A stretch of DNA of 58,082 bases from Methylotenera sp. (GTDB taxonomy: Bacteria; Pseudomonadota; Gammaproteobacteria; Burkholderiales; Methylophilaceae): contig PERG01000013.1 in assembly GCA_002928535.1 (NCBI GenBank), positions 1 through 58,082 of the forward strand, in the 5' to 3' direction. Positions 52,869-58,082 of the stretch are shown in pieces. The translations under genes were made by a program, and so were the position numbers. Positions within the stretch are counted from its first letter, which is position 1. Each line of letters starts with the position of its first letter. The notes below the pieces were generated by a model. The model saw only the letters and a program-made list of their open reading frames with translations. It ran no database searches and was not told the origin of the DNA.

Positions 52869-52898
52869 TTGAGCTAAGAGCGTAAAAGTAGGTATATT
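52869..52898 (+). promoter_or_regulatory. Candidate sigma-70 promoter for uvrA
   Basis: TTGAGC and TATATT are separated by 18 bases, 32 bases before the uvrA ATG. No betaproteobacterial LexA box (CTGT-N8-ACAG) was found in this 70-base spacer. Confidence 0.4.
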
Positions 52899-52929
52899 AG
52901 CAGGTTGCCCAAATTTTCGTAAAAGCATT

Positions 52930-55743
52930 ATGGAATTCATCAAAATACGCGGTGCCCGCACCCACAACTTAAAGAATGTCTCCCTGGATTTACCGCGTAA
53001 TCAACTCGTAGTGATTACCGGTTTATCAGGCTCAGGAAAATCCTCCCTGGCATTTGACACCCTATATGCTGAAGGCCAGCGCCGTTATGTAGAATCCCTT
53101 TCTGCATATGCCCGCCAATTTCTAGCGCGTATGGATAAACCCGACGTTGATTTAATTGAAGGTTTATCCCCAGCCATTTCCATCGAGCAAAAATCCACTT
53201 CGCATAATCCGCGTTCAACCGTGGGTACGGTTACAGAAATTCACGATTATCTACGTCTTTTGTATGCCCGTGCCGGCGATCCGGAATGCCCGGAACATGG
53301 CACGCAATTACAAGCACAAACCGTAAGCCAGATGGTCGATCATGTGTTATCGCTGCCTGAAGACACCAAGCTCATGATCCTGGCACCCGTGGTGAGCAAT
53401 CGCAAAGGCGAACAGCTGGATCTATTTGAAGAATTAAAAGCACAGGGTTTTGTCCGGCTCCGCATTGATGGCAAAATCTATGAGGTAGATGCACTGCCGC
53501 AACTCGCCAAAACCACTAAACATAATGTTGATGTGGTGATTGACCGCATAAAAGTCAAAGCGGACATGAAGCAGCGTATTGCAGAATCCTTTGAAACCGC
53601 CTTACGCTTGGCCGAAGGTAAAGCGGTGGCAGTTGAAATGGATACCGATAAGGAACATCTGTTTTCCGCTAAATTTTCCTGCCCCTCATGTGATTACTCA
53701 CTTGCAGAACTGGAACCACGCTTATTCTCTTTCAATAATCCGATGGGGGCTTGCCCTAGTTGTGACGGCTTGGGCAATATTAACTTTTTCGATCCAAAAC
53801 GCGTGGTCGCGTTTCCACATCTATCGCTGGCTTCTGGTGCGATTAAAGGTTGGGACAGACGTAACCAGTTTTATTTCCAGATGCTGTCAAGTTTAAGTAA
53901 GCATTATAATTTTGACCTGGATACGCCTTTCGAAGAATTATCCGAGCATATCCAGCATGTATTGCTGCAAGGTAGCGGTAAAGAAGAGATCGCTTTCAAA
54001 TACCTGAATGAACGCGGCACGTTCTTCCAGAAAACGCATACGTTTGAAGGGATTTTGAATAACCTGAAACGCCGTTATCACGAAACTGACTCACAAACCG
54101 TGCGTGAGGAGTTAGCGAAATATTTAAATTCGCAAAGCTGCCCGGAATGTGCGGGTACCCGGCTACGTATAGAAGCACGTCATGTAAAAGTGGGTAGCAA
54201 AAATATCCACGAGATTTGTGAAGTACCGCTTAAGTTAGCACTTACTTTTTTTGATGCACTAGAGCTTAAAGGTGCCAAATTAGCGATTGCCGATAAAATC
54301 GTTAAAGAGATCAGCAACCGGCTTAAATTCTTAACCAATGTGGGCTTGGAATATCTATCGCTTTCCCGCTCTGCTGAAACACTATCCGGCGGTGAAGCAC
54401 AGCGTATCCGCTTAGCTTCGCAAATTGGTAGTGGCTTAACCGGCGTGATGTATGTGCTGGATGAGCCTTCAATCGGCCTACATCAGCGCGATAACGACCG
54501 CTTGCTGGATACCTTAAAACGCCTGCGTGATATCGGGAACAGCGTCATCGTCGTTGAGCATGACCAGGATGCCATCATGGCCGCTGATTATGTGGTGGAT
54601 ATTGGCCCGGGCGCGGGTGAGCATGGTGGGCATATCGTTGCGGAAGGTACGCCGGCACAAATTCAAGCTAACAAGAATTCGCTCACGGGTGAATACCTGA
54701 GCGGCAAAAAACAGATTATCTACAATAAAAAACGTACACCGCCAGATCCAGCGCGATGGATCAAACTCAGTAACGCTACCGGTAATAACCTCAAGAATGT
54801 AACCTTGAAACTTCCGGTTGGCTTATTAAGCTGCATTACCGGGGTTTCCGGAAGCGGAAAATCTACCCTTATCAATGACACCTTGTACCGTGTCGTATCT
54901 CAGCATTTATATGGTAGTAGCACCGAGCCAGCGGCTTTTGGTGAAATTGATGGACTGGCATTTTTTGATAAGGTCGTCGATGTCGACCAAAGCCCGATCG
55001 GGCGGACACCTCGTTCCAACCCGGCGACTTACACAGGCTTATTCACACCGATTCGCGACCTATTTGCTGGCGTGCCGGAAAGCCGCGCACGTGGTTATGG
55101 GCCGGGACGTTATTCTTTCAACGTCAAAGGCGGCCGCTGCGAAGCTTGTCAAGGTGATGGTGTATTACGGGTGGAGATGCATTTTCTGCCAGATGTTTAT
55201 GTGCCATGTGACGTATGCAAGGGCCATCGCTATAACCGCGAAACATTAGAGATTCAGTTTAAAGGCAAGAATATTCATGAAATCCTGAATATGACGGTAG
55301 AACAGGCGTTTGAATTTTTCAGCGCTCAACCGGTCATTTCCCGGAAACTCAAAACCTTGCTGGATGTAGGGTTGGGTTATATTACTTTAGGCCAAAGTGC
55401 CACGACTTTATCCGGCGGGGAAGCACAGCGCGTTAAACTGGCGTTGGAACTCAGCAAGCGTGATACCGGACGCACGCTATATATTTTAGACGAGCCAACA
55501 ACTGGTCTGCATTTTGCAGATATTCAATTGCTATTAGACGTGATCCATCGATTGCGCGACGCAGGCAACACGATTGTAATCATCGAGCACAATCTGGATG
55601 TGATTAAAACGGCTGACTGGATTGTTGATATGGGCCCAGAAGGCGGGGATGGTGGTGGGTTGGTTATTGCAGAAGGTACACCGGAGCACGTCGCGGAAAA
55701 TACGCAAAGCTATACCGCAAAATATCTCAAAGCCATGCTGTAA
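52930..55743 (+). CDS. uvrA: Excinuclease ABC subunit A
   Basis: UvrA recognises bulky DNA damage with UvrB in nucleotide excision repair. The 937-residue protein starts [20 protein letters not shown] and has both ATPase modules: Walker [10 protein letters not shown] (about 32) and GVSGSGKST (about 639), and two LSGGEAQR signatures. Zinc modules CPSC...CPSC (about 250-280) and [10 protein letters not shown] with CDVC (about 737-765) are present. Length is typical. It is divergent from the MFS-ssb unit and convergent with mtgA, 18 bases apart. Confidence 0.98.
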   Translation: MEFIKIRGARTHNLKNVSLDLPRNQLVVITGLSGSGKSSLAFDTLYAEGQRRYVESLSAYARQFLARMDKPDVDLIEGLSPAISIEQKSTSHNPRSTVGTVTEIHDYLRLLYARAGDPECPEHGTQLQAQTVSQMVDHVLSLPEDTKLMILAPVVSNRKGEQLDLFEELKAQGFVRLRIDGKIYEVDALPQLAKTTKHNVDVVIDRIKVKADMKQRIAESFETALRLAEGKAVAVEMDTDKEHLFSAKFSCPSCDYSLAELEPRLFSFNNPMGACPSCDGLGNINFFDPKRVVAFPHLSLASGAIKGWDRRNQFYFQMLSSLSKHYNFDLDTPFEELSEHIQHVLLQGSGKEEIAFKYLNERGTFFQKTHTFEGILNNLKRRYHETDSQTVREELAKYLNSQSCPECAGTRLRIEARHVKVGSKNIHEICEVPLKLALTFFDALELKGAKLAIADKIVKEISNRLKFLTNVGLEYLSLSRSAETLSGGEAQRIRLASQIGSGLTGVMYVLDEPSIGLHQRDNDRLLDTLKRLRDIGNSVIVVEHDQDAIMAADYVVDIGPGAGEHGGHIVAEGTPAQIQANKNSLTGEYLSGKKQIIYNKKRTPPDPARWIKLSNATGNNLKNVTLKLPVGLLSCITGVSGSGKSTLINDTLYRVVSQHLYGSSTEPAAFGEIDGLAFFDKVVDVDQSPIGRTPRSNPATYTGLFTPIRDLFAGVPESRARGYGPGRYSFNVKGGRCEACQGDGVLRVEMHFLPDVYVPCDVCKGHRYNRETLEIQFKGKNIHEILNMTVEQAFEFFSAQPVISRKLKTLLDVGLGYITLGQSATTLSGGEAQRVKLALELSKRDTGRTLYILDEPTTGLHFADIQLLLDVIHRLRDAGNTIVIIEHNLDVIKTADWIVDMGPEGGDGGGLVIAEGTPEHVAENTQSYTAKYLKAML

Positions 55744-55761
55744 CAAAATTTGCGCTGACTA

Positions 55762-56499
55762 TTACTTTGGTATAACAGCTTGGTGCATGCGTGCTTGGAT
55801 AGTAGCTGTACGCCGATTGAGGTAGCGCGTGGATTTGTGTCTATCGTAGAATCGCGGATTAGGAATCATTGCAGCTAGCCTCGCTGCTTGATTCCTAGTT
55901 AGTCTTGACGCACTCGTTTTGTAATAATGCCGAGAGGCAGCTTCAGCACCGAACACGCCATCGCCCCATTCAATTACATTTAGATAAATTTCCAGAATGC
56001 GTCGCTTGGTAAGCATCTTTTCCAGCATCAGGGTGATGACAGCTTCTTCTGCCTTGCGCCAAGGTGTTCTTTTGGTCGATAAAAATAAGTTCTTAGCCAA
56101 TTGCTGGCTGATGGTAGAGCCGCCAGCAACAATTTTGCCTTTTTTCAGGTTTTTTTCATAGGCTTTTTGAATGCCTTCCCAATCAAAACCTTCGTGGTCT
56201 GTGAACCTTGAATCTTCAGCCGCGACAACTGCGCGCTTAAGGTGATTGGAAATTTTATTGTAATCCACCCACTTGTAGCGCAATTCTACATCTGGGTTTT
56301 TCTCTTGCATTACGGCCAAGCGGTCTTCCATAAAAGCGCTTGAGGATGGATTAAATTTGATCCACCAACAAATATGCAAAAATATCCATAATTGATACAA
56401 GACTAAAGCTGTAAATAAAACGAATATCACGCGCGTGATCAATCCGCCTAGGCCGATTGATTTAGCGCCTTTTTTATTATTGAGTAACCAACGAATCAT
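55762..56499 (-). CDS. mtgA: Monofunctional biosynthetic peptidoglycan transglycosylase
   Basis: MtgA polymerises lipid II glycan strands at the inner membrane. One N-terminal helix (about 14-36, GGLITRVIFVLFTALVLYQL) anchors a GT51 domain with the catalytic Glu motif AAEDSRFTDHEGFDWEGI, then GGSTISQQLAKNLFLS, KAEEAVITLMLEKMLTKRRI and EIYLNVIEWGDGVFGAEAAS. The ATG at 56499 (MIRWLLNNKK) gives 245 residues, near the family norm; a longer frame overlaps aroE. It is 32 bases downstream of aroE, with which it usually pairs in betaproteobacteria. Confidence 0.95.
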   Translation of the reverse strand: MIRWLLNNKKGAKSIGLGGLITRVIFVLFTALVLYQLWIFLHICWWIKFNPSSSAFMEDRLAVMQEKNPDVELRYKWVDYNKISNHLKRAVVAAEDSRFTDHEGFDWEGIQKAYEKNLKKGKIVAGGSTISQQLAKNLFLSTKRTPWRKAEEAVITLMLEKMLTKRRILEIYLNVIEWGDGVFGAEAASRHYYKTSASRLTRNQAARLAAMIPNPRFYDRHKSTRYLNRRTATIQARMHQAVIPK

Positions 56500-56531
56500 T
56501 GTGGGGTGGCTTTGAAAGTTAAAGTAAGCGC

Positions 56532-57377
56532 TTACCCAGCGCGTATCTGCTGCATGATAACTTGTGTAACAGGCCGAATGCCGCGCCACACAAAAAAAGC
56601 TTCGGCGGCCTGTTCTACCAGCATGCCTAAACCATCAGCCACTTGTGCACCATGTTGATATGCAAAGGTCATGAATGGCGTTTCCCTGCCATACATCATG
56701 TCATATGCAAGTGCGTTAGGTGCAAAGATCGTTGAAGGTAAGGGAAGTGTGCTATCTGTTAAACCGGTAGAAGTGGCATTAATGACAATATCAAATTGTT
56801 GACCTGAAAGATCTTCAAAAGCATATGCGTTCACGGACACGTATCGGTAATCGCCTTGCTCTTCCACCTTTTTGACCATGCTTAAGGCTTTATCTAATGT
56901 CCGATTGGTTATCACCAGCAAAGCCGGGCTTTGCGCCAGAATGGGATGTAATACACCCTCAGCAGCCCCGCCTGCACCAATGAGTAAAACACGCTTACCG
57001 CTAATCTTGATATGCAGATTTTGCTCGATATCGCGAACAAGCCCAGCGCCATCAGTGTTATCTCCAACAATACCTTCCGGGCTGAATATCAGGGTGTTGA
57101 CTGCACCTGCATCGTGCGCTCGCTCGGTTAAATGATGCGCTAGCTGGAAAGCTTCAAATTTGAAAGGTACGGTAACATTCGCACCTTTATAGCCTTGCTG
57201 TTGCAGGGTTTTTACGGTGTGCACAAAACCATCCAAAGGAGCTAATATCCGCTCATATTGCAAATATTGTCCGGTGTCTTTAGCAAAAGCCGCGTGGATA
57301 ATCGGCGATTTGCTATGTTCAATTGGATGGCCAATAACCGCATAGTAGTCTGGTGTGTTTGGTAAGGTCGACGACAT
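56532..57377 (-). CDS. aroE: Shikimate dehydrogenase (NADP+)
   Basis: AroE reduces 3-dehydroshikimate to shikimate in aromatic amino acid synthesis. The shikimate-binding motif YAVIGHPIEHSKSPIIHAAF is at 12-31, the catalytic Lys in ANVTVPFKFEAF, the Asp in GDNTDGAGLVRDI and the nucleotide-binding GAGGAAEGV near 134. 281 residues, normal. It lies 7 bases after the rhodanese gene. Confidence 0.96.
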   Translation of the reverse strand: MSSTLPNTPDYYAVIGHPIEHSKSPIIHAAFAKDTGQYLQYERILAPLDGFVHTVKTLQQQGYKGANVTVPFKFEAFQLAHHLTERAHDAGAVNTLIFSPEGIVGDNTDGAGLVRDIEQNLHIKISGKRVLLIGAGGAAEGVLHPILAQSPALLVITNRTLDKALSMVKKVEEQGDYRYVSVNAYAFEDLSGQQFDIVINATSTGLTDSTLPLPSTIFAPNALAYDMMYGRETPFMTFAYQHGAQVADGLGMLVEQAAEAFFVWRGIRPVTQVIMQQIRAG

Positions 57378-57384
57378 CAGCTAG

Positions 57385-57843
57385 TTATTTCTTGGCATGT
57401 GTCCAGGGCAAGTCTGCATGCTTCCAGCCATTTAGCATGGTGCGCTGTTGAAGTGCATTGGCTTCACCTTCAAAACCTTCCAGCATATTGTAGGCTTGCG
57501 CATAACCCAAACTAGCCGCTACAGCCGCAGCATTGTGAGAGCGCCCGCCCGTGCGGCACATAAAAATAATGGTTTTATTCTTATCGACTTGATTGGCTAA
57601 TTGTTGGGCAAAATCTGTATTCGCAACCATACCAGGATAAAAAGCCCATTCGATGTTAACTGCATCCGGCACCCTGCCCACCAGATCCAATTCAGCCTGG
57701 GATCTAACATCCACTAATTGCGCATTGGGGTTGTCCTGTAGTACTTCAAAAGCTTCTAGTGGCGTCATAGCGCCTGCATACGGCAAGCTATTATCTTGTG
57801 CGCGTTGATGGGCTTTTTGTAAAATTTTTTCTATTTCACTCAT
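57385..57843 (-). CDS. Rhodanese-domain protein
   Basis: A 152-residue single-domain rhodanese. The active-site loop FMCRTGGRSHNAAAVAASLG carries the catalytic Cys, preceded by NAQLVDVRSQAELDLVGRVP. An N-terminal helix of about 25 residues (MSEIEKILQKAHQRAQDNSL) precedes the domain. It probably transfers sulfane sulfur; the acceptor is unknown. The ATG at 57843 has GAGGT upstream; an ATG two codons earlier is also possible. First gene of rhodanese-aroE-mtgA. Confidence 0.93.
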   Translation of the reverse strand: MSEIEKILQKAHQRAQDNSLPYAGAMTPLEAFEVLQDNPNAQLVDVRSQAELDLVGRVPDAVNIEWAFYPGMVANTDFAQQLANQVDKNKTIIFMCRTGGRSHNAAAVAASLGYAQAYNMLEGFEGEANALQQRTMLNGWKHADLPWTHAKK

Positions 57844-58041
57844 ATGCATTACCTCAATTTCAGCAGATGGAAAGTATAACTTTTAATCATAAATAAATTC
57901 TTACAAAATCGATCAATAATAAACAGTTTTGATATGCACCAATTAAGTGCGCTTATTGTGGCGTATGCACAATTTTGGAACTCAGAAAGTGTTTGGTTTT
58001 TAGCAATCTACGAAAAAAGCCATGAATTAGCCTTTTCAGAA

Positions 58042-58057
58042 TGGCACAATTCCTGCT
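58042..58057 (+). promoter_or_regulatory. Candidate sigma-54 promoter reading out of the window
   Basis: TGGCAC-AATTC-CTGCT has the GG-N10-GC spacing of -24/-12 promoters and a perfect -24 half; the -12 half differs at one base from TTGCT. The window ends 25 bases later, so the gene it drives is not seen. The stretch 57850-58041 shows no gene. Confidence 0.55.
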
Positions 58058-58082
58058 AATCTATCGTGTTGAATTTTTTCAA

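Noticed and set aside
52860-52929. SOS box upstream of uvrA
   Set aside because: No CTGT-N8-ACAG element in the 70-base spacer.

Overview
The window looks like chromosome of a Gram-negative betaproteobacterium, most likely a methylotroph of the Methylophilaceae (Methylotenera/Methylophilus-like). This is an inference from gene content and order: rplS-trmD-rimM-rpsP, a ruvB-ybgC-tolQRAB-pal-cpoB-queE-queC run, a solo pqqA, a quinoprotein-dehydrogenase-associated SoxYZ-like protein, a PQQ-type sugar dehydrogenase and PEP-CTERM proteins. No tRNA, rRNA, CRISPR array, transposase, integrase or prophage gene was seen.

Layout. 1-10006 is housekeeping, all on the minus strand: ribosomal protein and tRNA/ribosome maturation genes, queuosine synthesis, the Tol-Pal envelope complex and ruvB. 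10102-16305 holds four same-strand genes (GGDEF/EAL protein with periplasmic sensor, ABC-type periplasmic binding protein, TonB-dependent receptor, DUF4349 lipoprotein) lying between ruvB and ruvA, which are normally adjacent. ruvA, ruvC and yebC follow. 18421-20303 is a MarR/DUF4440/EamA-transporter operon whose DUF4440 gene is frameshifted. 20453-20884 is a CBS protein.

20963-27087 is an iron-uptake operon under a Fur box (hemP, tonB, exbB, exbD, siderophore receptor, DUF4198, PepSY protein). Its receptor gene is broken by one missing base. At 27295 a 23-codon pqqA sits alone with its own terminator. 27448-35305 carries KefB/KefF, YjbQ, the SoxYZ-like protein, a VOC protein, apt, aspS, a DUF502 protein and an FmdB-type zinc ribbon.

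35500-48455 is the accessory and regulatory zone. It has three Crp/Fnr-type regulators sharing a C-terminal Cys-x-Cys-Tyr motif, a sorbosone-dehydrogenase-like lipoprotein, several small or hydrophobic envelope proteins (DUF3309, a 23-aa peptide coupled to YihY/BrkB, a four-helix protein), and an operon of a small unknown protein, a double-domain KaiC-like ATPase and a GGDEF/EAL protein. Its promoter region, and that of the third Crp gene, are packed with palindromes. 48622-50852 encodes three tandem PEP-CTERM exported proteins. 50907 to the end returns to core genes (ssb, a YajR-like MFS transporter, uvrA, mtgA, aroE, rhodanese) and finishes with a candidate sigma-54 promoter reading out of the window.

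Most unusual: the KaiC-like/c-di-GMP operon, the receptor-binding protein-c-di-GMP module splitting ruvAB, the orphan pqqA, the long alanine-rich tail on ribosomal protein S16, and two or three single-base deletions that are either real gene breaks or assembly errors.
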